Position numbers and translations under genes: made by a program
The notes under the pieces: generated by a model
Database searches by the model: none
The model's input: only the letters and a program-made list of their open reading frames with translations
Told to the model about the DNA's origin: nothing
Shown here: positions 21,448 through 36,700 of the stretch, piece after piece
Layout of the letters: the number at the start of each line of letters is the position of its first letter
Numbering within the stretch: position 1 is the first letter of the stretch
DNA from: Lytechinus variegatus
Taxonomy: Eukaryota > Echinodermata > Echinoidea > Temnopleuroida > Toxopneustidae
Reading direction: 5' to 3'
Assembly: GCF_018143015.1 (NCBI RefSeq)
Contig: NC_054746.1
Span: 24,132,464-24,196,463 of the forward strand
Length of the DNA stretch: 64,000 nt

Positions 21448-24400
21448 TTTAATATAAAATGCCCGGCTTTATATCAACTGTTATACGTTATTGTAATGAA
21501 TATTGAATATAAACCATGTCAAACTTCAGTATAAAATATTTTTTTCTAATAACATACTAAATGTACATGTAAAAATATATTTGAAATATTGCAATATTGT
21601 TTCATATTTAACTTTTGTTTAAAAATAGGTCAAGGAGACTGGTACGAAGTATCTTAAACAAAATTTTGGTTAGGGGAAATTGATGCTGAATAAATAAACA
21701 ATAAGATTAACCTTAAAGTAGAATCAATAGGGAAAATCAGAAAGCGATTTCATGATACGTGATTGGAACTAATTAACCCTGTCTATTGTACGATAGCTGA
21801 AAAGTCCTGTGTAATTTAATAACCATACAAACAGTGGGGGCCGTAGTGGAGAAAGGGGGAAGATATCATCTAGTACATGATGTCAAGCATAAAGTAATCA
21901 ATAATGTATGTAATTCATGGGCCTATTGTAACTTTAAAGCATGATTATTAAAATGATAGCGTTAGCTTGATGATGGGATATGTGAGAATATGATTCCGGT
22001 TTGTACTATCTATTATTTTAATGACAATGGTAATGATGATAAAAACGTAAAACAAGTAATTGTACCGGAGTAACCTATCCTCTTTTTTGGCCATCGAGCA
22101 AAAAGAAGATTAAAGTATTTGAATCTACTTTTGATCGTATTTCATCAACGTGATAGTACACGTATTTTTATCTGAAAGCTTACATTCGGGATTCACCGGC
22201 ACTATATATACCACTGTACTTGCTAATTACCCACACACGCACCATCTTTTGCAAATTTGGAATTTCTGTGAAGTGATTGTAATGAAATTGGCATCTCGTT
22301 CCCATGGCAATGAGTCAACAAGGCTCATCAATACTGTTTTGTTTTAAAAAGTCAATTAATCGTGCCATAAATGTGAATTATTGTTCAGTGGCCAACAACA
22401 AAAATCGAGATGCGGTGCGTCATTGGTTGACATACCCAATCGATCGGAGCGAATTGGTGATTTCAGGCTAGCATTGACATTTAGGGTCTACTGGCCTTCA
22501 ATGCAGGATTATATTGGGGTTATAATTGCTATTGATTGTATGTGTGTAAATTAGCTTGCTGAATGATTCATGAGCTGTTTGGTGTTGATATGCAGTGAGT
22601 CCTTGAAAAAAATGATATCTATATTCGCGATGATTATTTTTAAAACTAAAACTGGTAAACGATAAAAAAAGAAGCTAAAACATTCACGATTAGGCCTATT
22701 ACCTATCAGAACTGTTTTTTCTCCATTTTGATACGAAGACGAGGTTTCCTTTCGAAGAACAAAGATATAAATGGCAACTATCATAAATTTGTGATCACTC
22801 TAGATATCCCATGTGTAAACTAAAAACAATAAATAATTCCTTGTCAGTAGCAACACTGTTTAATGCATACATACATTTCAATTTGAGTTATACATACCAA
22901 CCTGATAAAGTAGACCATTTTAAGCTTGGCATTTCTTTATTGGCTAATTCTATACGTTACTCTTTCTCACCTTTCTATCTCAGTTTTACTCTTCTTTTTC
23001 TTTGCTTGTCTTTTCTTTCACCTTTGTTTTTTTTGCTCTGTAAATGGGGAGAGAGGGATCAGCCGCTTCGGCTCCCAATCACACTGGTCTTAAATCATAT
23101 TTCTAGATTATCTCTCTTCTCATTGTCACTATAGTCGGTTTTGGGCGTTCTTGAGAAATTGTTTTTTTTATGCATGCTGTTATTATTCAAAATTGAATCA
23201 TGTTCATTACTTATTTTATTTATCCTGATCAGTGGAAAGCGAAATATGTGTATTTGAAAGGGTTGTGTGATATGACGGCACACACGGGAGCGACCGGCCG
23301 TCCCCAATACTTTTTTTTTGTTTAGCAAATAATAAAAGAATAAGGAAAGAAAAGAATAATAAGTATTGCCCTGTTATTCAATGAAGAAAATGTTGTATCA
23401 CCTTTAAGGCCTCTTGCCTGCCCCCCCCCCTCCCATTAAAATATCTTGGAACATTCCCTGGTTATGCTAACTGCTTTTACATCCAAAATGAAGAAAAACG
23501 CCTATGACATGACAGGCAATTCTCTGCACAATATACGATGTAAATCTCAACATTCATGATTGCCGTAATGACCAGGAATTATGCCCAACATAATTTATCT
23601 AATATTGAATATATCTATGCAGAGAAAATAGTTCTATAGAACAAAAAAGGACAATCTTGACAGACACTGCTGTTAGTAGTAACTATTTATGGTCTCATTT
23701 AGGAAAATTGTTTCCTGTGAAACAGTTGCTCCTGAACTTTCCATTTGTGTACATGGTAATATAAATTTGTCCTTAAACAATTGTGTAATCGATTTTGTTA
23801 TTGGCCATATCGAAAGTAATCAGTTTTCAAAATCATTATTTTACCCATGTTCTCTTCCCCAATGTTTTTCCCTGTACTCTCTCCATCCTTCCATTCGAAT
23901 TCTTCAACGGTAATTTCCCGGGGGAATTTCACATTAACGATATATTGGATTTTATAATAGCAGAAAAATAAGATAACATTGGTAAAGGCTTGATATGAAA
24001 ATCCATCAAATAAGAGAATTTAATGGGGGTTTGTTAAGTTTTGAATATGAAATCTCATATGTGAGCATTTTCCCATATATCATGTAATGTAGGTTCCATA
24101 AATTCATTCCTTTCATAGAATAAGATGAATACACATGTTTTTCTTATCAAAGGGGTAATATGATATAAAAAATACTTTTACACGGGGGGGGGGGGGGGGG
24201 GATATATACAGTACCACACGTGTCGGAGCTGCTGGTCTGTGACGTGAAAATATCAAAACTTTAACATTTCACAAACCGTTTATTCTCTGACAGATTTTCA
24301 CCCACTATTCACCGATATATATATCTTTAATTTTTCTGCTTTTATTAAGAACTTCTTTTTCTGCTTCTTTTTCCCAGTTCGTCTATCCCCCGCCCATGCC

Positions 24401-26073
24401 CCCTCGCTCTCTCCCTCTTACCCCCCCCCCCCCTTTCCATTCTGACACTATGGACCATCTCACGTTATTGCTACAAAAGCGCAAACTCTAATATTCAATA
24501 CAATATAAAGGATGTTGCACAACCTTCGATTTCATTGTGATATAATCCATGTACATGATTCATTCACTCCCACATACACAGAAATTTATATTTGTCCTTA
24601 CTGACATGATCTGTATCTGTTTTATGTTTAAGAAGATTCTGCTTTAAAAAGTAAACATTTTAATTCAAGAACATTATATTAATACTTTCTTGATGTTATC
24701 GCTGATAAAGCATTGTTTACAAATGACATTGCCCACATGTACTCTCTCATAATATGCCCACATGTGCAGGGGAAGAGAGCACTGAGTATGTCATTTTGCA
24801 CAACCTTTTTATAGACTGGGGTAATCAATATACATAGAAACAATGTGTGACTTACCACACAAAGAACAGTGCCTTTGTCAAATATTTTGGGACCACAGAA
24901 ACAGACTTAAAACAAATATGTTACACAGGTTTTGCATTACAAAAAGCTTTGACTTGGCTGAATATTTGACTTATGTAGGGTTGACTTATGCAATTTTCAC
25001 TGGAATGTTGTGTTTCCCTTTTTTTAAATATCCCAACATATCAGACAAAAATCATAGACTCATTACAGAGGCAGGTTAAGAAGGAACAAAATAAATATAC
25101 CTTTATTATTTATCATACATCCCCAGTTGTCTATATTACACATCAGTAATAAAGGACTGAATCATGTTTCACTTCTGATTTTCAAAAGGCTTTAAAACTT
25201 GGCACAAATGCAACATGTATTGTAAATATGATGATTTGAATAGGTCCAAAGAAGGCAAACAATTGTAAAAGGAAAACGGCAGGTGATTAAATATGATAAC
25301 ATGTTACTCCACATCCTGTCAAGCCGTTAAATTGGGCCTGTCATACAAAGAGTTACGATTGATCCGAGCAAAGTCTACTATATGGAAATCCATCAATGTC
25401 ATAATTTTTCTTCAGAAAATTTTCACAATGTACTTTGTGAACAAAGATAAGCACACTGAATTGTCAAGAAAATGATGAATATTTGAATATACATCATATC
25501 TGGAAAATAGTTGAACAAAATGCATTTCAGTTGTTGTTGACGTTGCTGGCTTTCCATAACTGTGGTTAATCAGATCAATTGCAGCTCTTTGTAAGACGGG
25601 GGCCCTGGAATCACAATAAGATCCTAATACAGGTGAAAAAAAGTAAATACAGTTGAGGTTTCAAAAGAACCTTTTGTCTGCAAGAATTAATCAGAAGGAA
25701 CTTAGGATGTATACAAAATGTGCAAACTCCGTAACATGATTCAACACACTGGGAGTTTCTGCTGATTTTAATTGGACTGTATTATTGTATCTGAACAGTT
25801 ATGAAAAATACTTACATGAGACAATTAATCTAGTTTTATGTATCCAGTAGGCAAGCACAAAGAACACTAATTTCAAAGCAATCATCAGTTTTGAGTAAAT
25901 TGATAAAATAAGATAAGAGGGTTTAATCTATCCTACTAAAATGACTAAATTCAAGGGAAAGATTGGTATCACATCACATGGAAGTAAAAAGAAAAAAGAT
26001 TGGTATCACATATTGGCGTATGAATAATGCGACTGCTTTGGAGGGCAAACCTACCGGTATACAAATCCTGGTG

Positions 26074-26075
<2 letters not shown>
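21448..26075. other. Intergenic region, right part
   Basis: AT-rich sequence with poly-C and poly-G runs (near 23420, 24185 and 24420). I see no supported gene. The 3' UTR of gene 2 may extend into its right portion. Confidence 0.5.
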
Positions 26076-26112
<37 letters not shown>

Positions 26113-26116
<4 letters not shown>

Positions 26117-26428
26117 TCGCACGCACCACGAACTGTCCTCTCTGTGCACTTCGATGCGAAAGTTAAGCGCACTGTATCTATTCCATGAACTGTCCTCTCT
26201 GTTACGTTGCCCACTGTGGCGTAAATAATCAACTTGAAGAAAATATAAAGATACGGGATGAAACTTTGGAACCTGAACTTTTTAACGAAGACACTGGTAA
26301 ATAATTTGCTCTCCTAGTAGGTGCACTTATTGCTGGTTAAAAAAAACTTTTCTTTAAATGCGTTTTCTGCAAAAGTAACTTTCGCAAAGGAGTGCGCAGA
26401 GAGGACGGTTCGTGGTACATGCGACGAT
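26113..26428. repeat. TIR element (ATCGTCGCA arms, about 53 bp) beside (TA)n
   Basis: Left arm atcgtcgcacgcaccacgaa and right arm ttcgtggtacatgcgacgat are inverse complements with a few mismatches, extending inward to gcgaaagtta/taactttcgc. The left side abuts (TA)n at 26076-26112 and the right side continues atatata. About 316 bp, non-coding. Confidence 0.85.
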
Positions 26429-27707
26429 ATATATTCAAAGTAATTGCATATTTGTTTTAATTTACTTCAAAAGGAAAAGCTAAATATAGGATCATACAAA
26501 ATGATTTAGTATGAGAGAAAAAGGAAACATTACTACATGACCCTAGTCAGTTGTGCATCATGGAATAAGTCTGGTTGGAATGGGTGATCTAACAGACATA
26601 AAACTCAATACTAATTCAGCACAAGATATATAGCATTGAAGCAACTTCTCCATTACAAAATAACAATACACAAGGTAAAGTGCAAAGGCATAATGATTAT
26701 AATAATGCTAACTGTCCATTTGTTGCCTGTAAACTTTGGTGAAAAACACAAATAAGGACAGTTTCTATGGTAACAACATGCTTTGAAATGGAAGCTGTAC
26801 CGTAAACCGATAATGCAATGAAGCACCACTCTACCTGACAGCTTTCGATAAATTGGTAAAACCTAGACGCAATGGTATCTAAACAGGCAAGGCCAGAGGA
26901 AATTATCAAACAAAGGAGAATCTCTAGCCAATGGTGGAAATCATTACATATTCATTTTCAATGTATAGATCTAGAATATTTTGCTTGGTGGTCATTGTTC
27001 TCACAATGTGAATATTATCTCTACAACTTTTGCAATGTAAATAAGAAATGAAACCCAAATTTTATGAAAGCTTAATCTAGCCTTCATCTAAATGGTAATT
27101 ACACAATATTTATACAGCTTCGTTTCACACCAAGGATGTGATATTACTTAGCATAGAAAAAAAAGCATTTATCACCACTCATGGGAAGTAGATCATAACT
27201 GGAAGTAATATAATGAATTCATTCACAACGGAACTTGGCATTAAAAAGTTGATTTCAATGACTGTATTGTGAAGAGAAATGTACCATCAACAACACAAAA
27301 GCAGTTCAGTTAAAAAATAAAGTTTTGGTGGATACCAAAATAATTTGTAAACTTACAGTTCATGATATATGAGTTAGAATGTTGAGTATTTTGAATTAAT
27401 TAAGAATAGTGAACTCTATTGTTCATAAAAAAGTTGTTGAAATGGCTCAATGACTCTGACTTTCTATAGGGAGGGGTTCTCTTTGTTATATTATACAGGT
27501 TCAATGATGCTGTTACATTGTATTTGTGCATGAGAGCTTAATGTTGAGTTTGATATTTTGAAGGTTGGGATATCATTTTAATAAATCCTGCAATGCCATA
27601 GGGTAAAACATAAAAAAAATTGATATTAACAACTGATCATAACATGTTGTACTCTGTCATCGACTTACAGATATTCTTGATATTTACATATTGTAATTGG
27701 CATCTGT

Positions 27708-27770
27708 TCATTGTTCCTGAAGATTGCTTCTTTCACTCTCCATCAGAGCTAGACACTGAGCGGACATATT
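27708..27770 (-). CDS. knstrn: Gene 2 exon 8: C-terminus and stop
   Basis: 63 nt including TGA, phase 0; acceptor TATCGTTTAG. It encodes NMSAQCLALMESERSNLQEQ and stops. The short helix fits a coiled-coil end. One further phase-0 exon between 27.8 and 31.7 kb could have been missed, since kinastrin is longer here. Confidence 0.55.
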   Translation of the reverse strand, partial: NMSAQCLALMESERSNLQEQ

Positions 27771-30700
27771 CTAAACGATAGAAAATAAATAAAATGAAAG
27801 GGAGAGGAGGGCCAGTGGGAGAGGGAGAAAGAAGGTGGGAGGCAGGGAAGAAAAGAAAATGAGAGAGGGAGAGAGGGAACAAGGGGGGCAAAGAATGGTA
27901 GAGACAATATCAATACAGCACCAGACATTATTATGGAATTCACATCTTGCTAAAGACCATGAAATCCTATGCAAATATACAATACCTCATGAGGCTGGAT
28001 AGCACGGATAACTTAACATAATCAAACATCAACTGCATCCATGATTAACCCTTGTATACTGTCTGCCCTCTTTCCCCACTCTTTTGATAAATACACAAGA
28101 ATACTAATGCAAATGCATTACATGTAAAGACCACTTTAATCTACATTGATGTCTTGTACAAATATGTTAATGTATTTCAGGTGCATTAATTTCAATGTTG
28201 ATACACTTAAGAGTATATATTAAAAAACCACTAAGAGAATGGAAACACTTAAACTAAAATGTAAATTCATCACTCAATTGACATCCACTTAACAGCATAA
28301 TATACTGAATTATCTTATAACGGACAAAATTAATGATATATAAACAATTAGCTCACATAAGCTTATTATTTTAAGGGTAATATACATTTTATTATTACTA
28401 ATTACTATAGTGGTGGGTGATATGGGTATGGAAAGGGTAAATTGTAATTCAGTATACAAATAATGAATGTTTATGAGTGAAATGGACAGAATACTTCATG
28501 AGGTGAAAGATGAAATGATCATTATTTCATCTTTCACCGAATGAAGTATTCCGTCCTTTGCACGAAGGAAAAAAATTCATTATTTGATTTATATGACACC
28601 TAAAAATATTTCTTTTTTCACATGAAATTTATGAATTTCGATGAAAAACATGCAGTGTGAGTTCGGTCTGTTGATTGTTAAGTCATTATAACATGCGCAC
28701 TGCTGGTGCCTGCAGCTGTAGTCTCGGTGCGCGCGTGCAATTGACAAAATGAACATAAACATACATTGCAACAAAAAGGCAATGTCAAACCCTTCATCTT
28801 TCACACCTTTTAGCTAATTTAAAACTCTCTTGTTGTAGACAAATACAAAATGCAGGAAGGTCACGCTGAAAGATGCATAGTGCATTTATAGCAGGATATA
28901 TGTCAATAAAGCTGTAGCACTTAGTCTGAATGTGACGAACCGCTAATGGGCAAGTTAATAAATTCATGCTTCATCCCCACAATCCATTTTGCAGTTTAAG
29001 ATTTGGAAGCATCAATTTACTGCAAATCTCCTGTACCCAACATTCATCAGGTACTTCTCACAAGCTAATTTGTTAAATAAACTCCAGTCTCTTTCTGTAC
29101 TTCAATACATTCAACTTGTTTACATACCTATATTTGACCTAAAAAAACCCAACTAAGTTGAGATTGCAACAAATAAAAAATGAAATAATTTTTTTTCTTC
29201 ATATTGTACGCCTTTCAATCTTGTTTTTCCACCAATCATTCATCTGATTGGCTGGTTGTTTGTGCAGGCATCCTCATTTATGAAAAAATTAATATATATA
29301 TTTTTTCTTTTGTAAACCTATAATTTTTCATCACTTATTCATCTGATTGGCTACTTGTTTAGGGCTTGAGCTCATACTAGTAGTGAGCTGACTGGTTTTG
29401 TTCTTTTTTAAGTTGTTGGTGAATTGAGCAGCAAGTGGGGGGGGGGGGCCACCGGGCCCCACTGTGATGTAGATAGAGATGCTGATGAATGATGCAAAAT
29501 TCTACATGATGATTTAGATACTGTAAATTTTGGTTAATTTGTAGAACTTGTTTATAGGACTGTTTAGCTTGTGTATGTAAAAGAAAATTGTTCCTGGGAA
29601 AGCACTATGAATGTTTTGGATGGTGTGTGTGCCTTATAAATCATGCATTCTGAAATACCCGTATAAAGCACTTTATGTTATTATTATTATCAATTATCAA
29701 ATCTATTATCATTATTATCATAATCTATCATGCTTGAGACCAACAGCCTATATACTGATATAGGCTGATGATATCTGATGCTTTTAAAGCAAGATTTGGA
29801 GGTTAACTGTCATATAAAAACATTCAATTTAATCATTTTGTAAAGTTATATAATCGTTTTGTGCCTCGCCCACTTATGGAAATAACCAGAAATATTGTGA
29901 TTTGTGAGGGCACGCAACAGAATTGTATCAAAACTTCATTGTGAAATTACTGGGATGGAATAACACTTGTGATAAGAGTCTTGCACATAAACTTTAACGT
30001 TTACCTGAAAATGACCTTTGACCTTACCATGTGACCTCCGACTGCAGCATAACATGCAGTTCCCCCAAGTCCATCTACCAACCAAGTTTGGTTGAAAGTG
30101 ATTTACGGTTGCGGAGTTAGGTGTCATAAGAGAGTCTTGCATGTAAACTTTAATGTTGACCTGAAAATGACCTTTGACCTAACCATGTGACCTCCGACTG
30201 CAGCATAACATGCAGGTCCCCCAAGTCCATCTACCATCCAAGTTTGGTTGAGAATCTTGCATGTAAGTGACTTACGGTTGCGGAGTTAGGTGTCATAAGA
30301 GAATCTTGCATGTAAACTTTAACGTCGACCTGAAAATGATCTTTGACCTTACCATGTGATCTTCGACTGCAGCATTACATGCAGATCCCCCAAGTCCATC
30401 TACCATCCAAGTTAAGTAGAAAAGTGACTTAGGTTTTGGAGTTATGTGTCATAAGGTTTGTGACGGACAGATGACATTTGGATCCATAAGTCTCGCATTC
30501 ATCTCTGGTGGGCGAGGCAAACAATATTGATTACTATGCTCATTTTTTTTTCGGGGGGGGGGAGGATATTTGTAAGGGACCTAACATCAATTTCAGCAGC
30601 ACCAATGTCTTGCCTCTCCATGTAGATAACACCAAAAAACTAGAAAAGAGAAAGCTGGTATGCAATAACTTGGGCACAGTAAGCTGAATCAGGGTGTTGA

Positions 30701-33700
30701 AATGGAAATTTTATACTTTCAATTACATTTGCACTTACTGCCATTAGTAGATTGAAAACTAAGCTTGTTCTGTTAATGAATGCTCTTGAGGTATATTTTA
30801 TGCAGTAGGAACCATTTCTTGCTACATCTCTACTCAATATATATCAGCATATGATGAGTAGGCTACTATTGGAAATGGAACTGCCACGCATTTCCTGTCT
30901 TTGATAGATTAATCATCGGTACACACTGCCTGAAATAACCATCACCCACACAGCTTGATAAGAAAGTATCTTGTTTGAATAGGCAATAATCACGCACAGA
31001 GCTACATTATTTCCTATCAATCGCTTGGAGCATGATAAGTACTTTTATCATCATGTCACATTTAACATTTAGGAATCACAAAAGCAACCAAAATAAATAT
31101 GAATATAATACCCAAGATCAATTAAATGCACCGAAGAAAATTACTATAAGCATTCCCCGATTTGAAAAAAAAAATCCTTATATTTAATTTACGTCATATA
31201 AATAATGTATCAAGTTCCATATTGGTAAGATGAGGCAAAACCCTACAGTACTTCAACTGAAAAATAAAAATAATCTATTTCAATTTCCATTATATCTGTC
31301 AATCAATCATGTATCAGTATTCCTAGATGTAAATCTACTATGAATATAATAAACACCTGCTTATTAAAAATGCATATTTTTTAGCCTTAAATGAAGAAAA
31401 TGAAATTTTGTTACACCCCATATGCAAAGCAAATTGATGGATAGAAATCTGTCATATGAATTCTATTTGTGTTCAATTTATCATGGCTATACAACAGAAA
31501 TTCCAAATGTTTAATAACAATTGTTTTTTCACTTACTCATTTTTCCCCCTTTTTTTTGGGGGGGTGGGGGTCATTAAAAGTTAACTTGACAGATGTGACT
31601 TCTCCATTCAATATTCACATGAAACTGAATTTCTGCACATACTTGAAAAACATGGGAAAAAATAGGGCAATTTAGAAATAACATCACAAACCTTCATATC
31701 TTGAGCATTATTGTGCCATACATCCATGTTCTCATCAAGTTTTTCTCGAAGAATCTGTGCTTGAGCCTTGATAGCAAGAAAGAGACAAGATACAGTACTG
31801 TGAACTGTCATTATTGCTGTTACTATTAGTACATATAAATACAACTAAAAAATATAGTCATCATGAATAATGTCATAAAAATACAAAATGAATGGATAAA
31901 AATACAAAATATTTTCATCAATATCAAAATGTATATGTATTGATAAATGAAATAGAAAACATTGGTTTAGCTTAGCTTAAGAATGGAACTGGGCAATCAT
32001 TCAATACTATATCATTTTCCATGAGTCCACAGAAATTTGGTTTTAAAAAGGTTTACAACCACATCTAAATTGTGGTTATACCATGAATCAACTCATAAGT
32101 CAATCAATCTGTAATGAGATTGGTGTGACACAAATTGCTTTGGAAATTATAGTTTAAAATGTAGGACATTATCTCCTTTTCACTTCAGAATACCAAGTAG
32201 GAACTTCCTACAGCTCCAGTCAGCAATAATTGGGAGCTACTATTAAATCAGAGAATGAACGTTAATGGTCAAGTCCACCTCAGAAAAATGTTGATTTGAA
32301 TCAATAGAGAAAAATCAGACAAGCACAATGCTGAAAATTTCATCAAAATCGGGTACAAAATAAAAAAGTTATGACATTTCAAAGTTTCGCTTATTTTCAA
32401 CAAAATAGTTATATGAACGAGCCAGTTACATCCAAATGAGAGAGTCATTGATGTCACTCACTCACTATTTCTTTTGTTTTTTATTGTTTGAATTATACAA
32501 TATTTCAATTTTTACGAATTTGACGATTAGGACCTCCTTGCCTGAAGCACAAAATGTTAAAATAATGGAATTCCACGTGTTCAAGGAGGAATGAAACTTC
32601 ATTTTACGTGACAATGACGAGAAAATAAAAATATTTCATATAATAAAATACAAAAGAAATAGTGAGTGCGTGATGTCATCAACTCTCTCATTTGGATGTA
32701 ACTGGCTTGTTCATAAAACTATTTTGTTGAAAATAAGCAAAACTTTAAAATGCCATAACTTTCTTATTTTACATCCGATTTTGACAAAATTTTCAGTGTT
32801 ATGGTTGTTGACTTTTTCTGTTTTTATTCAAATCAAGTTTTTGTTGGGGTGGACTTGTCCTTTAAAACGGCGACATGGCCAATGTAATTCAATATTTAAG
32901 CACAACTAGATCATGGGGGTCTATATATATTTCATCATATAAATGGGTGTTTTTTTAAAATCCATTTAACACTCACCGCTGCCTCACTAAACACCTGTCT
33001 CCTCCGCCCTTGATCTTTCTCCAAGGCAGCCAGGGTAACTAGGATAAACACACAGACAATAGAACAGCAGTCAGGTAACTTCCTTTTTATAATGAGATCA
33101 AAAAATCAAATAGAAGGATTGGAGGCACCAATAACCTTGTCGGGCATCATCTAACCACCTTCCATAATAATTTTCTCTTGAACACCTTACACTTCTTCTT
33201 TTGAATGGTGAAGGCAGATGTCCATTGTATTTTACTATCAGGGGCTTTGATTTTAGTAAAAGAAAATATTGCTGACTAGTGGAGAGGTGCAGGAAATCTG
33301 TGATAGATTGCAAATTAGGCATGGATTTAAAACCAATCTCAGGTTTTCATAATTTATTTATGGTATGCTTCTTATAACAGAAATAATGCATGATTTGCTA
33401 TAATGAAATGTGCCTAATGATTTGAAAATTCAGGATAGATATCTCAAATTTATTATGAGTCACAAGAATGGGTAATTTCAAGTTCAGTGTTGACCAATTG
33501 GTGTTGGGTGTTAGGTCAATTTTTACACGAGTATAACACCAAACATAATGAAGAGTGAAAAGTTACTTTCTAGTTGAGATGTTAATAATGTGATCTGGAT
33601 CAGTTTTACAGACTGTCAGAATAGATTTTGGAGCTAGGGGAAGCAATCCAATTTCCAACGCCAACACCAGACTTAAAATCTCCCAATGAAGTTAGACGTT

Positions 33701-36700
33701 CTCAGGCATACATTAAAAAATGTGCAGTTTGTCAAAGAGAAAAACAATAACAGAAGTCTTCTCCCACATTTTTATTTTCTAAAGCTCATCAATACTTCAT
33801 ACCTGGATTGATGCCTGATTTCTCTAAAACCTCTTCAACATTCCTCCTGTAAGAAATGAAAAATATATATAATGAATTCATGTTGATAATTTATAAAGCC
33901 GTTTTTCTATACTTTTCACTGACATGGGATGCAAAGGATATATTACTGAATAATTACCTTAGTCTCTCACACTAACTTTGCATGAAGAGAGTATTAAAGG
34001 TGACATAGAAAGAAGACCTTTTAATTAAGACACAATACAGGAAAATTTAATAGACAGAATAGCTAAAAGATTGTTTGATGCCTGAGAAATATTTCAAGAA
34101 ATTATAAAATAGCACAGAAACATGAGTAAAGGATTGGTCAGAAAGAGAGAGAAAGGGGAATCAACAATGACTATGATATCAAATGATACAGGTGGAAGGA
34201 CAGACAAAGAGAAATGGTATTTCATTTAGTTTGGCTTTGAAAGGTACATGTAGTTGAAGAGTAGTGCCAGGAATATGATAAAAAGTAATTACCATATTGC
34301 CATATCAAGAAGAATTAATTAGGAATTAAAACCCCAATAAGGAGAATAACTGAATGAGAATGAGGATATGCAGTCAACTCTGTGTAAAGTCGACCTTCTA
34401 CAGTGCGTATCAAAAAAAAGTTTACACTTGGAAAAAATCCTGTAAAATTATACATTTGTAATATCCTGAAGAATATTAGACATTTTAAGATTGGTACTGA
34501 TCCATTTAAGCAAATGACGATGTAACTGTCGAAAAATATTTCCGCTTGAGTGAGCACCGCTTACTTTTGAAAAGTTAGTGAAAAATGATTTGCGCAGAAC
34601 TTTGAAATAGTTATGTGAATAAAAGTAGATTTTAATCATGAAGAACACGTTGAATTTAGCTAGTAAAATTGATTTGAAGATATCTTTTACCTTTTTAACT
34701 TGTTTCCTTGCCCAAAACACTTCGAAGAGTGCATTGCGCCCTACCCCACTCCCCCACACACCAAGGCCATCGTGACGATATTCACTTTACACTGAGCCAT
34801 GATTTACATGAAATGGCTTAGGCTTGATTTTCCTTTTGTTAATCATTGTCAAGCTTGGAAAAGTGTGGAAAAACAAGTATTACATGAAAAATGAAATGTA
34901 AACCCCCTTTAAATGATAAAAACTTAGTGAAAAAATGCTGGAGATGTCTGATATAAACTTTTGTTCAGACTTAGTTATGTCCTAAGATTCAGCTGGCACA
35001 AAAAGGGTAAAGGTTGTGCTTACTTAGTGTTGAAATTTCAATTTGGGGGGCAAAATTGTTACAAAATGCTTGAATGTATCCATTTATTACAATTGACAAA
35101 AAGTGCAATGGGAAATGTATGAGAAATGTTTCGCAGGGTAAGTTTGATTTCGCCCTTTCCCCTTGACACAGCGTGAAAACGAGCATTTCTGCGCAAACAG
35201 ATTTCAGCGAGCTTTACAAAAATGGACAGTGCTCACTCAAGTGTAACATTCTGTCAAAACTTTTACTTTCATTGGATAGATGAGACCCAAACCCAAGATT
35301 ATATGTGAAAATATTACCCACACGTTGTATATTTTTAAATTCCCAGGGCTTTTTCAAAGTGTAAACTTTTTTTTGATACGCACTGTATAAGTCACATAAT
35401 TGCATATTAGGTTGAAGCAATTTTTTTAGACAAGATTGTGCAAGACAAGTGGCATCTAATTTATGTAAGTTGAATCTCTCCTAAACAGAACATATTTTCT
35501 GTAGTTTAAAGAGATTTGACTTATGCAGTTATGTGTATATCATTTACACTGTATAATTTTTCTTTGTTGGGTTTGTCAAGTAAATGAATTACAGATACCC
35601 AAATTAATATGTCTGGAACAGCTGTTGCCTACAAACAATTTTGAAAGTTTACTCTTAAGAGGTTAATTCAATAATACTCTGCATCAAAATTGGATAATAA
35701 TATTAAAGGACAAGTCCAACTCAGAAAAATGCTGAATTTGAACTATAGAGAAAAATCAGACAAGCAAAATGCTAAAAAATTTCATCAAAATCGGATGGAA
35801 AATGAGAAAGTTATGACATTTTTAAGTTTTGCTTATTTTCACAAAATAGTTATATGCACTATTAAGTCATAAATGAGAGAACCGATGATGTCCCTTACTC
35901 ACTATTTTATTTTGTTTTTGTTTGAATTATACCATATTTCAATTCTTACAGATCTGACAATAAGGACCAACTTGACTACCATAAAATAATAAATATTAGT
36001 TCAACATGTTCAGGAGAAATAAAAATTTGAGTCACAGGACAATAAGGAGAAAATAATATTTCATATTTCATATAACAAAATAAAAAAGAAAAAGTGAATG
36101 ATGACATAAGTTCACTCATTTGCATATAACTGTTTTGTGAAATTAAGCAAAACTTTAAAATATCATAACCTTTTTACATTGCATTTGATTTTGATGAAAT
36201 TTCGGTGTTCTGCTTGTTGGATTTTTCTCTTTTTCTTCAAATCACCTTTCTGTTGGTGTGGGCTTGTCCTTTAAATAATGTTAGCTGTAATGTGCCAAAT
36301 CCACTCTCCAGACTGTTCACGGCACATAGAGGGTTCAGAAACTAAAGAGGTATTGAGCACAAATATTGAAAATTCAACAGAGAAACAAGTTTTGATTTTT
36401 CTTTTCAGGAAGGAAAGTGGATGCCTTGAAAAAGATAATAAAATATACACATTCTCTTTGAATAGGTCAGGTACTTGAATAAGTCTATAGAGAGTCTACC
36501 AATGCTAAAATATTACAAGAAATCATACAAAGAAGAGTAATCAGACTTCTAACAAGTTTTGAATGTATTTTGATTTTGTTTTAATGTTTAAATAGCAAAT
36601 CAAACACAAATCAAGCAAATTCTCACATATCCCTGAAAATCATGTAAATGGAATTGAGAAAAGTACAGTCTTTATTTTATGATAGATGAATTTTGAAAAA

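Larger units (their letters stand above)
27771..31691. other. Gene 2 intron 7
   Basis: Holds a purine-rich run at 27795-27890, the hairpin at 28455-28585 and the repeat-bearing element at 29859-30523. No further exon was seen with confidence. Confidence 0.5.

Noticed and set aside
25963..26232. Frames with IYIYIY tracts
   Set aside because: Translation of the (TA)n microsatellite.
32269..32909. Short frames with the peptide FGCNWLVH.TILLKIS.TLKCHN, repeated at 44613-44801
   Set aside because: The same peptide occurs in several MITE family A copies on both strands, so it is a by-product of the repeat, not a conserved gene.
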